DNA of 64,000 nt from Hyphomicrobium_A sp963726795 (GCA_963726795.1 CAVSDD010000007.1:124001-188000), one strand, 5' to 3'; positions 8,539-18,114 are shown, counted from the stretch's first letter. Numbers and translations: made by a program. The notes: generated from the letters alone by a model not told the origin.

Positions 8539-9108
8539 CTAGAGCAGCGGTTCCTCGTAGACCCGCTTTCCGTCGACGATCAGGCCCTTGATCGCCGCAT
8601 TCCCATCCTCGTCGACCGCAACCAGGGCAGACAGCTTGCGCTCGCCAACCAGCTTTTCCAGATCGTGGCCGGTCCCTTCGGGCACGAAAAAGGTCTCGAT
8701 GCCGTAGAGGACGTTGGCCTGCACCGGGGCCTGCTCGGTTGGCACGGTCGTATATTGGACGTGCCCCTTCAGGACGACCTGGTCGGGCGTCGTCGACTCG
8801 GGCGGCGCGGCGTTCGTCTGAGCGACCGAGTAGGTGCCGTCGGGAGCCTTCTGCAACGTGATGTAGAGCGGCTGCTCGCGTTCAAGCTTCGTGCCGGGAG
8901 GCACGGACACGCGCGACATCGGATAGCCGAGCGTCACGTAATCGCCTTGGAACAGACTGCGGGGATCGACCGGGACGACATCGAGCACGATTTCGCGCCC
9001 GGTCGAAAGCAAATGCGCGCGCTCCCAGATCATCCAGCCGAGCACGGCCGCCTGCACGAATGCCACGGCGCCGATAGCGGCCCAAAGATTGCGGCGTTCC
9101 AGCGTCAT
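8539..9108 (-). CDS. GDYXXLXY domain-containing membrane-anchored protein
   Basis: This 189-aa protein has one N-terminal membrane helix (about residues 8-27) and then the signature QGDYVTLGYPMS that names the GDYXXLXY family. Most of the chain faces the periplasm. Its ATG overlaps the stop of the upstream DUF2157 gene by 4 bp, so the two are coupled. The pairing with DUF2157 is conserved across bacteria and suggests a shared membrane function that has not been defined. Confidence 0.85.
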   Translation of the reverse strand: MTLERRNLWAAIGAVAFVQAAVLGWMIWERAHLLSTGREIVLDVVPVDPRSLFQGDYVTLGYPMSRVSVPPGTKLEREQPLYITLQKAPDGTYSVAQTNAAPPESTTPDQVVLKGHVQYTTVPTEQAPVQANVLYGIETFFVPEGTGHDLEKLVGERKLSALVAVDEDGNAAIKGLIVDGKRVYEEPLL

Positions 9109-10199
9109 GGCAATGTCCCCGCCGCTACTTGCCCGCGCGCGTGCAGCCGGTACGCGGCGACGGCCAGCAGCACGACAATCACGCCGACCGACAGGAAGAA
9201 CAACGATGAGCCAAGCAGCGTGCCGATGGTTTTGAAATAGAGCGCCAGCACCTCGATCGAGAAGCCGGTATAGCCGATCCAGAGCATCGTCGCGTTGTTG
9301 GAGCGCAGCCCGAGACCGATTGCGCCCAGGACCAGCCCGAGCGTGAAGAGCGCCAGCAGAATCAGATGATCGAGAGCCGTCGTCTCGAAGAACTGCAAGG
9401 CGATCAGGCCCGCAAAAGCAACCGTTGCACCGTAGGCGAGCGCCGAGGGACCCCACGCGATCTCGCGCTCAAACAGCACCGGCGCGGCAAGGCCAGCCGC
9501 AGCAACCAGCAAGCCTATCCCCACCACGACGCCATGGCCGTGCCCGTTGAACAGCAGATAACCAAGCCCAATCGTCCAGGCGGCAAGCGCAACCGCAGCG
9601 AGGTGAAGACCAGGGACCCAACCGCGCCACATCATGGCCGAGGCAACCGCGAGCCACCCCAACAAGAACGGCCAGTGCACCTGGTTGGTGTCGGACGATT
9701 CCCAGCCGCTCCACAAAAGCATCAGGAGCATCGCCAGCGCGAGCGCGGGATTGGATTTGAGCACGACGCCCGCCAACAGCGCGCCGAGCGCCCAGGTGAG
9801 CACGGCGTCAGGCGTGTGGCCGCTGATGTGATACATCTGCGCGATCAGCATGATGCCCGCGCCGAACATCGCGACGCCGCCCAGAATGGCCGCGTGGGCA
9901 AAGGCCGGATGCCGACGCTCAAAGAGGAAGCCGGCGAGCCCATAGCAACCAAACAAGCTGCCGAGGATGATAGCGAGGCGGAGGCCGCGCGCGAGCTCAG
10001 TCCAGTGCGCGGCGACGAAGCTCATCGCACCAAAGCCGATCAGCACCGCGCCGAGAATGCCGAGAACGGGAGCGAGCTCAGTGGCGCGCGTCCGGCTTGC
10101 CACGTCGCGGCGGATCGAAGCCTCTGCCTCGGCCGTCACCCAGCCCGCGGCACGCCAGCGGGCAAGGTCGTGGTCAAGACGCCTAGCGTAGCGCGACAT
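9105..10199 (-). CDS. DUF2157 domain-containing integral membrane protein
   Basis: The N-terminal region MSRYARRLDHDLARWRAAGW is the cytosolic DUF2157 lead. It is followed from about residue 45 by around ten hydrophobic membrane segments, to the C-terminal LFFLSVGVIVVLLAVAAYRL. The length is 364 aa. The ATG at 10199 is preceded by AGGGG at six bases, and a start 26 codons further upstream lacks one. It forms a two-gene operon with the GDYXXLXY gene and is divergent from trmFO. The function is unknown. Confidence 0.85.
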   Translation of the reverse strand: MSRYARRLDHDLARWRAAGWVTAEAEASIRRDVASRTRATELAPVLGILGAVLIGFGAMSFVAAHWTELARGLRLAIILGSLFGCYGLAGFLFERRHPAFAHAAILGGVAMFGAGIMLIAQMYHISGHTPDAVLTWALGALLAGVVLKSNPALALAMLLMLLWSGWESSDTNQVHWPFLLGWLAVASAMMWRGWVPGLHLAAVALAAWTIGLGYLLFNGHGHGVVVGIGLLVAAAGLAAPVLFEREIAWGPSALAYGATVAFAGLIALQFFETTALDHLILLALFTLGLVLGAIGLGLRSNNATMLWIGYTGFSIEVLALYFKTIGTLLGSSLFFLSVGVIVVLLAVAAYRLHARGQVAAGTLP

Positions 10200-10363
10200 G
10201 TATGACCCCTGCGTATCCTTGGACGCGTTCGAGAACCCGAGCGGCAGGGACAATATCCGATCCACGGCCCAAGACAATGTAAGTGAAAGCCGTCGAGTTA
10301 ACCGTTCGGCGGGATCGGCGCGAACATTGCGGGGGGAGGCCTTTTCCCCTAGCGTGCCCCGCC

Positions 10364-11797
10364 ATGACGGACATGAAGCCCATCCACGTCATCGGGGGCG
10401 GGCTCGCCGGCTCGGAAGCGGCCTGGCAGATCGCGCGCACCGGTGTGCCGGTGGTGCTGCACGAGATGCGGCCCGAGCGCTCCACCGATGCGCACAAGAC
10501 CGACAGCTTCGCAGAGCTCGTGTGCTCCAACTCGCTGCGCTCCGACGACTGGGAGTCGAACGCCGTCGGGCTGTTGCACGAGGAGATGCGCCGCGCGGGC
10601 TCGCTCATTCTCGCCGCCGCCGATTGCCACAAGCTCCCGGCGGGAGGTGCACTCGCGGTCGATCGCGATGCCTTCTCGAACGAAGTCACACAACGCCTCT
10701 CGGCCCACCCTCTGATCGCCATCGAGCGGAGCGAGGTCGCCGAGCTTCCACCCGAAGATTGGGACAGCGTGATCGTCGCAACGGGGCCGCTCACCTCGCC
10801 GGCGTTGAGCGGCGCCATTCGCGCGGTGACCGGCGAGCGCGACTTGGCCTTCTTCGATGCGATTGCCCCTGTCATCCACCGCGACTCGATCGATCTCGCG
10901 GTGGCCTGGTTCCAGTCGCGCTACGACAAAGCGGGACCTGCCGGGACCGGCGCCGACTACATCAACTGCCCGCTCGGCAAGGACGAATACGAGGCCTTTA
11001 TCGATGCGCTGCTCGCGGGCGAGAAGACCTCGTTCAAGGAGTGGGAGCGCGACACACCTTATTTCGAAGGCTGCCTGCCGATCGAGGTGATGGCGGAACG
11101 CGGCCGCGAAACGCTGCGATTTGGACCGATGAAGCCCGTGGGCCTTGCCGATCCGCATCGCGGCGGCGCGCGCCCGTACGCGGTGGTGCAGTTGCGCCAG
11201 GACAATGCACTCGGCTCGCTGTGGAACATGGTCGGCTTCCAGACCAAGCTCAAGCACGCCGAACAGGTCCGCGTCTTTCGCACCATTCCATCGCTTGCGG
11301 GGGCCGAGTTTGCGCGCTTGGGCGGGCTTCACCGGAACACGTTCCTGAACAGCCCCAAGCTGCTCGATTCCGGCTTGCGATTGAAGGCGATGCCGCGCTT
11401 GCGCTTTGCCGGTCAGATCACCGGGGTCGAGGGTTACGTGGAAAGCGCCGCGATCGGTCTGCTCGCCGGCCGCTTCGCCGCGGCGGAGCGGTGCGGGCGC
11501 GCTGCGATCCCCCCGCCGCCGACGACAGCGCATGGCGCCCTGCTCGCGCACATTACTGGGGGTCACATATCTGCCGTTGAGGACAGCTTGGCCGCGCCTG
11601 CGCCGCGCTCGTTCCAGCCGATGAATATCAACTTCGGCCTCTTGCCGTCGCTTGACGCCGCGCCGATCGACGCTGGCGGCAAACGGCTCAAAGGCAAGGA
11701 CAAGGGCCGCGCGAAGAAGAGTGCGGTCGCGGTGCGCGCTCTCGCCGATCTCGATCGCTGGCTGGCGTCGGGCACCGCCGCAGCCGCAGCCGAGTAG
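10364..11797 (+). CDS. trmFO: Methylenetetrahydrofolate-tRNA (uracil-5-)-methyltransferase TrmFO
   Basis: TrmFO is an FAD and folate-dependent enzyme that makes T54 in the T-loop of tRNA. The N-terminus PIHVIGGGLAGSEAAWQIA is the FAD-binding GxGxxG fold. SNSLRSDDWESNAVGLL and the Cys in FEGCLPIE, TLRFGPMKPVGL and HITGGHI are family blocks. The length of 477 aa is close to the usual 440-475. The ATG at 10364 fits family N-termini, although no good ribosome site precedes it. A longer in-frame ORF begins at 10283. The gene stands alone between a divergent and a convergent neighbour. Confidence 0.95.
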   Translation: MTDMKPIHVIGGGLAGSEAAWQIARTGVPVVLHEMRPERSTDAHKTDSFAELVCSNSLRSDDWESNAVGLLHEEMRRAGSLILAAADCHKLPAGGALAVDRDAFSNEVTQRLSAHPLIAIERSEVAELPPEDWDSVIVATGPLTSPALSGAIRAVTGERDLAFFDAIAPVIHRDSIDLAVAWFQSRYDKAGPAGTGADYINCPLGKDEYEAFIDALLAGEKTSFKEWERDTPYFEGCLPIEVMAERGRETLRFGPMKPVGLADPHRGGARPYAVVQLRQDNALGSLWNMVGFQTKLKHAEQVRVFRTIPSLAGAEFARLGGLHRNTFLNSPKLLDSGLRLKAMPRLRFAGQITGVEGYVESAAIGLLAGRFAAAERCGRAAIPPPPTTAHGALLAHITGGHISAVEDSLAAPAPRSFQPMNINFGLLPSLDAAPIDAGGKRLKGKDKGRAKKSAVAVRALADLDRWLASGTAAAAAE

Positions 11798-11810
11798 CGG
11801 CCGCTTTCAG

Positions 11811-13769
11811 CTACTGCAGAACGGGCGGTGTTGCCGGCGCGTCCGTTCCCGCGCTCGGGCCGATGACATCGGGCCCCTCGCCGTGCTTGGCCAGCACCGC
11901 GCGCGCCTTGACCACGACGGCGTCAGCGATCGCCGCCTGTCCTTCCGCGGTCGGGTGGAACGCACCCGAGTAGGTCGCGGCCAGCACCAACTGGAACCAC
12001 GACAGGGCTTGCAGCTTCAGGACTTTCTGCAGGATCGATGTCGCCACGTGGAAGTTGGCGGTCATGAACGCATCGTTGGGCGTGCGGAACCAGCGCTCGC
12101 GCGAGGCATAGGCCTTGTAGTCGGCCGGGTTGTAGGGGCGCCAGCCGTCGGCCGTTTTCCGCGGCAACCGCAGGTCGTCGAAAATGTTGGCGCCGTCATA
12201 GCTCGTCCCGGCGCAAATGCCGTGACCGATGAAATCGCGGCGGTGCCCGTCGACGAACGTCCAGTGGTACTCGGCGGCCGCGTCCTGCATCGCGTGGTTG
12301 AGCTTGTCCGCGATCCACGTGCCGGTGCGGGCTTTGGCTTCGCTCATCTTGAAATCGGAAAGCACTTCCATTCCTGCGCGCCCGTCCGGGCAGATCTCGC
12401 TGCCGTCGCCAACGAGGGCGAGACCGGGATAGGCGGTCAGCAGCACGCGATCGGATTCATCCCAAGGAATATGCAGGATGTAATGGAACGCGCGGTTTAG
12501 CGATTTGTAGCGCAGCACCAGCGCGGTCAGCTGCGCGCTTGCTTCGTTGAGACCGTGCACCTGGCCAAACCAGCCGCCGAGCTTGCGCAGAGTTGACTGG
12601 TCGGCGAGCACCGCGTTGGCCAGGAGGCGCGAGAATCCGACGTCGTTGCCCCCGATCGAGAGCAGCATGAGATCGATCTTGCGCGCGTTGAGCGGATCGC
12701 ACTTGCGCAGCACCAGCCCGCCTTTGAGCTCAGGAATGGTACCGTCCATGTGGTAGGCCTCGGGGAGATCCTGCATCGGCGCCTCGTGCTTCCCGCACTG
12801 CGCCGACGCGATCGCCGATACCTGTGACAGGTCGGGCGGATTGGGCACCCATTCATTTCCGGTGTAGCGCAGGAACAGTCCGAACGTGACCTCCGACCCC
12901 GAGCACGCAACGCCGACGTAGGTCACGGCACGATGCGGATCCTCGACGCCCAGCTGCAGCGCCGCACGCAGCTGGTGCGAATAAAGCGAGCGATGGCACG
13001 CCTGATCGCTCCAGCGAGGGTTCTCCTCAATGAAGTCCTTGTCGCCGATTTGCTTCCAGGGACCAACGCGAGCGGGATAGCCGGTCAGGTCGTCCTTCGC
13101 CGAGCGCTTGCCATAGTCGGCCGAACGCTCGCGTGAGAAGTGCACGGGTACATCCGGGTTGCCCTCGCCCGACCCGATGCTGTCGCCCATGCCCACGATG
13201 AGCAGGTCGTGCACGGCGACCTCTGCGCTCGCCACCTCGCGTCCGCCGATCTCGACCTTGATGGTGGCACCAGCCGGAAAGGGTATCTCGAAGCGAATCT
13301 CGTCGCTGCAGGGTTGCGTCACGGCCTTGCCGCGCAACTCGTCCCCGCCGTGCGGAGCGGTGAGCCACGTGCAGCTCAAGCGCGGCGCCTCGTCGATGTT
13401 CTCGATCCGCGCGATGACCTCGTGCGAGGTCGGATTGATATAGCCCTCGTCCTTCGGGCACACGAAGCGGTTCGTGCGCACATTCCAGCAGGTGTCGCGG
13501 AACATGGTCGCGGCCCATCCCTCGTCGTGGCGGCCGCTCAACGCCTTCTCGGCGGCGAGCACGGGGTGCGCCAGGCGCTGCTCGGGCGGAAGCGCCATGT
13601 ACGTGGCGCGATGCACCTCGGTATCGGCGGCATCGGTGAAAAAGCGGAACGAGTTCTCGACACGCCAGGAAATGCTGGCAACAGGCAGCTGCTCGGCGCG
13701 GCTTGCGTCGGGCGCGAGCGCGCTGGCGAGTGTCACCAGTGCGAGAACTCTGCCGGCCCACATCAGCAT
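11811..13769 (-). CDS. Secreted SGNH/GDSL-type hydrolase, large
   Basis: The 652-aa product starts with a signal peptide ending near ASRAEQ. Around residue 195 it has GMGDSIGSGEGNPD, the block I Ser of SGNH esterases. LLSIGGNDVGFSRLL supplies the block III Asn, and AFHPTAEGQAAIADAV near the C-terminus holds the block V His. The roughly 190-residue N-terminal domain before block I looks like a separate beta-rich domain. Cys-rich segments suggest an exported, disulfide-bonded enzyme. The substrate cannot be predicted. Its stop lies 14 bp from convergent trmFO. Confidence 0.82.
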   Translation of the reverse strand: MLMWAGRVLALVTLASALAPDASRAEQLPVASISWRVENSFRFFTDAADTEVHRATYMALPPEQRLAHPVLAAEKALSGRHDEGWAATMFRDTCWNVRTNRFVCPKDEGYINPTSHEVIARIENIDEAPRLSCTWLTAPHGGDELRGKAVTQPCSDEIRFEIPFPAGATIKVEIGGREVASAEVAVHDLLIVGMGDSIGSGEGNPDVPVHFSRERSADYGKRSAKDDLTGYPARVGPWKQIGDKDFIEENPRWSDQACHRSLYSHQLRAALQLGVEDPHRAVTYVGVACSGSEVTFGLFLRYTGNEWVPNPPDLSQVSAIASAQCGKHEAPMQDLPEAYHMDGTIPELKGGLVLRKCDPLNARKIDLMLLSIGGNDVGFSRLLANAVLADQSTLRKLGGWFGQVHGLNEASAQLTALVLRYKSLNRAFHYILHIPWDESDRVLLTAYPGLALVGDGSEICPDGRAGMEVLSDFKMSEAKARTGTWIADKLNHAMQDAAAEYHWTFVDGHRRDFIGHGICAGTSYDGANIFDDLRLPRKTADGWRPYNPADYKAYASRERWFRTPNDAFMTANFHVATSILQKVLKLQALSWFQLVLAATYSGAFHPTAEGQAAIADAVVVKARAVLAKHGEGPDVIGPSAGTDAPATPPVLQ

Positions 13770-13791
13770 GATCGCCTGCTTTCTGCCGCGC

Positions 13792-14517
13792 TCAGATCCG
13801 CCCCGTTACGCTTGCCCGCCAGAGCCGCCACACGCGCGTCAGCTGAGAGATGTCGGTGCGTGCTTGCGCCGAGTCGGAGCTTGATATGTCCAAAGCCGTC
13901 AAATAGGGCTCGACAAGGGCAACAGGAAGGATTGCTGGGAGGATCGCGCGCGGTGCCGTATTAATGAGCATTCGCGCTTTGCCAAGCCAGTCGCGTGCCT
14001 CCTGTTGCAGCGGAGCGGCGTCGGTGCCGCCTTCGCGCCAGGCGCTGCGTAAAATGCGCACCCGGCCATAAGCCTGTCCTGAGGCAAATAGCAGGTCGGT
14101 TACCACCGTCGGATCGACGTTAAGGATACGCGCAGCGAGCTTGAATGCCGCACCGTCGATCGCGTCGATGTACTCGCTGAGCCCACGCTCGCGCAGATGC
14201 TCGGGCGAGAACTCTTGGGCCCGCGCATCGATCAAGCCGCGCAGCAGATCATCCGGCAGCGCGTGACGCACGATCGCGCGACCGAGCGCATCGGCAACGG
14301 GATTGCCGGTGATGCGACCCGCACGCAGCGTATCCAGCGCCTCGCGCCACCACTGCAATCGGATCTCGCCCATCATCGGCTCACTCACGAGGGCGGGAAT
14401 GCGCGCGATCTCGCCGAGGAAGGCGGCAAGCGCGAGGAGATCGGCGCGGGCTTTGCGCGGAGCGAGCAGCGCAGCGAGATAACGGTCGATGTCACCGGCG
14501 CGCGCTGCGGCACGCAC
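13792..14517 (-). CDS. Squalene/phytoene synthase family protein
   Basis: The family is recognised from DRYLAALLAPRKARADLLALAAF and GEIRLQWWREALD, where the first Asp-rich motif of true synthases is replaced. True isoprenoid synthases are about 280-300 aa with two DxxxD motifs, and these are not obvious here. A non-canonical member, like the NDUFAF6-type proteins, is therefore as likely as a real synthase. The only standard start is GTG at 14517, giving 241 aa and lacking a ribosome site. GGGAGG lies five bases before an in-frame ACG at 14554-14556, so the true N-terminus may be 13 codons longer. Confidence 0.72.
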   Translation of the reverse strand: MRAAARAGDIDRYLAALLAPRKARADLLALAAFLGEIARIPALVSEPMMGEIRLQWWREALDTLRAGRITGNPVADALGRAIVRHALPDDLLRGLIDARAQEFSPEHLRERGLSEYIDAIDGAAFKLAARILNVDPTVVTDLLFASGQAYGRVRILRSAWREGGTDAAPLQQEARDWLGKARMLINTAPRAILPAILPVALVEPYLTALDISSSDSAQARTDISQLTRVWRLWRASVTGRI

Positions 14518-14571
14518 GGTTGCGTCGCTGGCGGTATCGGCGGTGTTCGCGCTCGTTGCCGCCTCCCGCCT

Positions 14572-14950
14572 CTAGTCGACCGCCAGCAAACCGGCGCCGA
14601 CGTCGCGCCCCTCGGCGAGCAGCACGTTGAAGGTTCGGCAGGCGGCGCCCGTGCTCATCGCTTCGAGCCCAAGCCCGGCTTCAGCGAAGGCCTTGCGCAG
14701 GCCGGCAGAAGGAAAGTGCTGGCCTGAGCCGGTGCCCAAGCAGCACGAAAGCAGGCGGCTTCATCTCTTGGAGAAAGGCCGCGCACGCAGTTGGCGTCAA
14801 ATCGTCCATGCCCGTCACGTCCCACGCGTAGATTCCGCTCGGCACGATGAGGATCGAGCCGCGGTGGCTCATGTCGGCAAAACGAAAGCCGCCGTTGCCG
14901 TAGGCATCGATCGGGGCGCGGCGCGGGAAATGTGCCTGCTGCGCGCGCAT
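14572..14950 (-). pseudogene. Mth938-like (DUF498) protein, frameshifted
   Basis: From the ATG at 14950 the frame reads AHFPRRAPIDAYGNGGFRFA and continues to FVLLG, typical of the Mth938/DUF498 family (NDUFAF3-like). At about 14734 the frame then breaks and stops early after LRPALSFCRPAQGLR. Dropping one base, for example one G of the GGG at this point on the coding strand, restores a family-like tail beginning LLGTGSGQHFPSAGLRKAF, then MSTGAACRTFNVLLAEG, and a stop at 14572. The repaired product would be 125 aa, the usual length. It follows secF on the same strand. It may be a sequence error or a real null allele. Confidence 0.8.
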
Positions 14951-14973
14951 CTCCGCTCACGCCAAAACCGGGT

Positions 14974-16017
14974 TCATGTCCGGCGTGAGGAGGCTTTCGC
15001 CTTGACGCCCTGGGGCGGTTTCGTAGTGGCCTGCTCTGGTGCCTTCGTCTTGACCACGTCGACCTCCTTCGGCTCCTTGGACTTGACGGCCGAGCCGACA
15101 TTGTCCCGCTTGACGCCGAGGTAGCCCAGCAGCGGCGCGGCGATGAAGACCGAGGAATAGGTTCCGATCAGGATGCCAAACAGCATCGCGAAGGAGAAAT
15201 TGCGGATCACCTCGCCGCCGAAGACGAGCAGCGCCACGATGCCGGCGATGGCCGTCATGCCGGTGAGTATGGTGCGCGACAGCGTCTCGTTGATCGAGAT
15301 GTTGAGCAGCTCGTTCAAATCCATGCGCTTGAACTTGCGCAAATTCTCTCGAATGCGGTCCGACACCACGACGCTGTCGTTGATCGAGTAGCCGAGAATG
15401 GTCAGCAGCGCCGCGACGATCGACAAATCGAAATCGAGTTGCAGCAGCGAGAATAGCCCGACCGTGACGAGAACGTCGTGCAGCAATGCCACCACGCACC
15501 CGACCGCGAATTGCCATTCGAAGCGGAACCACACGTAGACGATGATGGCCAGGATCGAGGCGAACACCGCGATGATGCCCGTGCGCCGCAACTCGGCCGA
15601 CACGGCAGGCCCTACGACCTCGATGCGCCGTTGCGTGTAGGCGTCGCCCAGCGCGTCGACCACCTTCTTCATGGCGACTTGCTGGTCGGCATCGCCTCCG
15701 GGCTGCTCCTCGACGCGGATCAGCACGTCGGTGTCGGCGCCGAAGCTCTGGATCTGCACCTTGCCGAGGCCGAGCGAGTTGAGCTTGCTGCGCATGGCGC
15801 TGAGGTCGGCCGGGCCGCTCTTGGACTGCACCTCGATCAAGGATCCGCCCTTGAAGTCGACGCCATAGTTGAGACCGACGGTGAAATACAGCGCGAGCGA
15901 CGCGGCCATGAACAGGATCGAGAGCACCAGACAGATGCCCTTGTAGCGCATGAAGGGAATCCGCAGGTCGTGCGGGAAAAAGTCGAAGCCCTTGAAGTCC
16001 GGGACGGGAAAGAACAT
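14974..16017 (-). CDS. secF: Protein translocase subunit SecF
   Basis: SecF works with SecD and YajC to help SecYEG export proteins using the proton gradient. The 347-aa protein has a first membrane helix near residues 28-48, then the signature NYGVDFKGGSLIEV and the periplasmic P1 domain. Five further membrane segments include ILGYSINDSVVVSDRIREN, the conserved RND block. The C-terminal tail is Lys/Pro-rich. The ATG is preceded by AGAGG at six bases. It lies 12 bp after secD. Confidence 0.97.
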   Translation of the reverse strand: MFFPVPDFKGFDFFPHDLRIPFMRYKGICLVLSILFMAASLALYFTVGLNYGVDFKGGSLIEVQSKSGPADLSAMRSKLNSLGLGKVQIQSFGADTDVLIRVEEQPGGDADQQVAMKKVVDALGDAYTQRRIEVVGPAVSAELRRTGIIAVFASILAIIVYVWFRFEWQFAVGCVVALLHDVLVTVGLFSLLQLDFDLSIVAALLTILGYSINDSVVVSDRIRENLRKFKRMDLNELLNISINETLSRTILTGMTAIAGIVALLVFGGEVIRNFSFAMLFGILIGTYSSVFIAAPLLGYLGVKRDNVGSAVKSKEPKEVDVVKTKAPEQATTKPPQGVKAKASSRRT

Positions 16018-16029
16018 CGCTTGCCTCTT

Positions 16030-17649
16030 TTAAACCGGAACTTCGGTGATGCGGCCCTTGGTCTTGGCATTCTGCAGCCACAATACCACCAGGAGCCGGG
16101 TGACGGTGACAGCCGAGAAGACCGAGGTCAGGATGCCGATGGTCAGCGCCACGGCAAAGCCGCGGATCGGGCCCGAGCCGAGCCAGAACATGATCACGGC
16201 GGCGGCGAGCGTGGTGAGCTGGCTGTCGAAGATCGTGATGAAGGCGCGCTGGAAGCCCTGCTCGATCGCGGTGATCGGCGTCTTGCCGTTGCGCAATTCC
16301 TCGCGGATGCGTTCATAGATCAGCACGTTGGCGTCGACCGCCATGCCGATCGTCAGCACGAAGCCGGCGATGCCGGGCAACGTCAGCGTCGTGCCGATAA
16401 TGGTCATCGCGCCGATGATGAGGAAGCCATGCACCAGCAGGCCGATGACGGCGAAGATGCCGAACGTCCCGTAGGCGATGATCGTCAGCAGGCCGGTCAG
16501 CAGGCAGCCGATCAACCCGGCGAGCTTGCCGGCTTGAATGGAGTCCGCGCCGAGCGACGGCCCGACGGTGCGCTCCTCCACGATGGTGAGCTTGGTCGGC
16601 AACGCGCCCGAGCGCAGCTGCACGGCGAGGGTCGACGCCGCGTCAACGGTGAAATTGCCCGATATCTGGCCCGAGCCGCCGAGGATCGGCTCGCGGATGA
16701 CCGGCGCCGACAGCACCTTGCTGTCGAGCACGATGGCGAAGGGAACGCCGACGTTGTCCTTGGTGAAATTGCCGAACTTGCGCGCGCCCGCCTGATTGAA
16801 GCGGAACGAGATGATCGGCTCGTTGGTGCGTGAATCGAAGCCGGGCTGCGCGTCGACGAGGTCCTCGCCCGAAACGACGGGGCTCTCCTGCAGCACATAG
16901 GAGCGCTGCGCCTCACCCTCCACCGCAGGATAGACCTTGTAGCCGATCGGCACGCGCGTCTGCTTGGCTTCCTCAGCCGAAACCGTGGGGTGAACGGAGT
17001 GGAACGTCAGTTTCGCGGTCTGGCCGATCAGATCCTTGAGCTGCTTGGTATCCTGCAAGCCGGGGAACTGGACGAGAATGCGGTCGTTGCCCTGGCGAAC
17101 AACCGTTGACTCGGCCGTACCCATCGCATTGACGCGGCGGTTGACCGTCTCGATGGCGGCGCTGGCGGCGTTCGAAACCCGATGCTTCAAGCCCTGAGCG
17201 GTCGGCTTGATCGTGATCGTGTCGGCTCCGGCCTTTGCGACCTCGATGTCGTCGCCGCCGCTGCCGAGGATTGCGTTGCCGATCGGCTGAGCGAGCTTCT
17301 TCAGCGCGGCATAGGCCTTGTCCATGTCCTCGGGCTTGGCGATGCGCACCTGCACGGTGTTGCTTACGATGCCTAACCCGGTGAAGCCGATCTTGGCCTC
17401 GCGCAGCGATTTGCGCGCGTCGTCGCGCAGCGTCGAAAGCCAGTCCTTCTCGAGCTCGTTGGTATCCATCGCGAGCAGGAGATGCGCGCCGCCCTGCAGG
17501 TCGAGGCCGAGCGGCAGCTGCCGGTGCGGCATCCACCACGGCCAGCCGGCGACCGTCTCCTTGGAGAAGAAATTCGGGAACGTGAAGAGCACGCCGGCAA
17601 GGCACGTCATCACGATCGCAACGATTTTCCAGCGTTCAAAATGCAGCAT
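16030..17649 (-). CDS. secD: Protein translocase subunit SecD
   Basis: The protein has 539 aa. The first membrane helix (residues 8-25) is followed by PLGLDLQGGAHLLLAMD, the SecD signature, and a large periplasmic P1 head. The six-helix RND-like core includes GMAVDANVLIYERIREEL. It partners SecF, encoded next, and YajC, encoded before it, in the holo-translocon. The order yajC-secD-secF is conserved. The gene is intact. Confidence 0.97.
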   Translation of the reverse strand: MLHFERWKIVAIVMTCLAGVLFTFPNFFSKETVAGWPWWMPHRQLPLGLDLQGGAHLLLAMDTNELEKDWLSTLRDDARKSLREAKIGFTGLGIVSNTVQVRIAKPEDMDKAYAALKKLAQPIGNAILGSGGDDIEVAKAGADTITIKPTAQGLKHRVSNAASAAIETVNRRVNAMGTAESTVVRQGNDRILVQFPGLQDTKQLKDLIGQTAKLTFHSVHPTVSAEEAKQTRVPIGYKVYPAVEGEAQRSYVLQESPVVSGEDLVDAQPGFDSRTNEPIISFRFNQAGARKFGNFTKDNVGVPFAIVLDSKVLSAPVIREPILGGSGQISGNFTVDAASTLAVQLRSGALPTKLTIVEERTVGPSLGADSIQAGKLAGLIGCLLTGLLTIIAYGTFGIFAVIGLLVHGFLIIGAMTIIGTTLTLPGIAGFVLTIGMAVDANVLIYERIREELRNGKTPITAIEQGFQRAFITIFDSQLTTLAAAVIMFWLGSGPIRGFAVALTIGILTSVFSAVTVTRLLVVLWLQNAKTKGRITEVPV

Positions 17650-17692
17650 GGCGAATGTCTTCTCTCGATCGGCGCTTATGCGGCCCGGTTGC

Positions 17693-18025
17693 TCAGGAGG
17701 CTTCCTTCGTCGTCTCGCCTCGGCCGCGCACGTCCATCAGCGTTGATTTCAACACGCGCACGCGCATGCTGTCGGACAGCTCCACCTCGACCTCGTCGGT
17801 GTTCTCGGAGGCCTTCGTCACCTTGCCGATAAAACCGCCCGAAGTGATGACGGTATCGCCGCGGCGCACCTTGTCCATTTGCTCGCGGTGCATCTTGGAG
17901 CGCTGCTGCTGGGGCCGGATGACCAGGAAATAGAAGATCAGGATCATCACCAGCATGGGCACCAGCAGCCCGGTGAGGGTGTCGCTGGCGCCGCCCATCT
18001 GGGCCATGGCTGGCGAAGTGAACAT
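17693..18025 (-). CDS. yajC: Preprotein translocase subunit YajC
   Basis: This 110-aa protein has one membrane helix, LLVPMLVMILIFYFLVIRPQ, followed by the conserved cytosolic part QQQRSKMHREQMDKVRRGD and TSGGFIGKVTK. YajC joins the SecDF complex. It is the first gene of the yajC-secD-secF operon. A good promoter candidate lies 90 bp upstream at 18115-18142. Confidence 0.96.
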   Translation of the reverse strand: MFTSPAMAQMGGASDTLTGLLVPMLVMILIFYFLVIRPQQQRSKMHREQMDKVRRGDTVITSGGFIGKVTKASENTDEVEVELSDSMRVRVLKSTLMDVRGRGETTKEAS

Positions 18026-18114
18026 GCCGTGTCTTCCTTCGTGGATGGGGCATGGGGAGTCGAGCCTGCGCGTACGCAGCCGTCCCCCGCCTGCCCTGCT
18101 TGAAAAGTGGCGTG

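Noticed and set aside
12229..13964. Plus-strand frames opposite the SGNH hydrolase gene
   Set aside because: The minus strand holds clear block I, III and V motifs, while the plus frames lack any.
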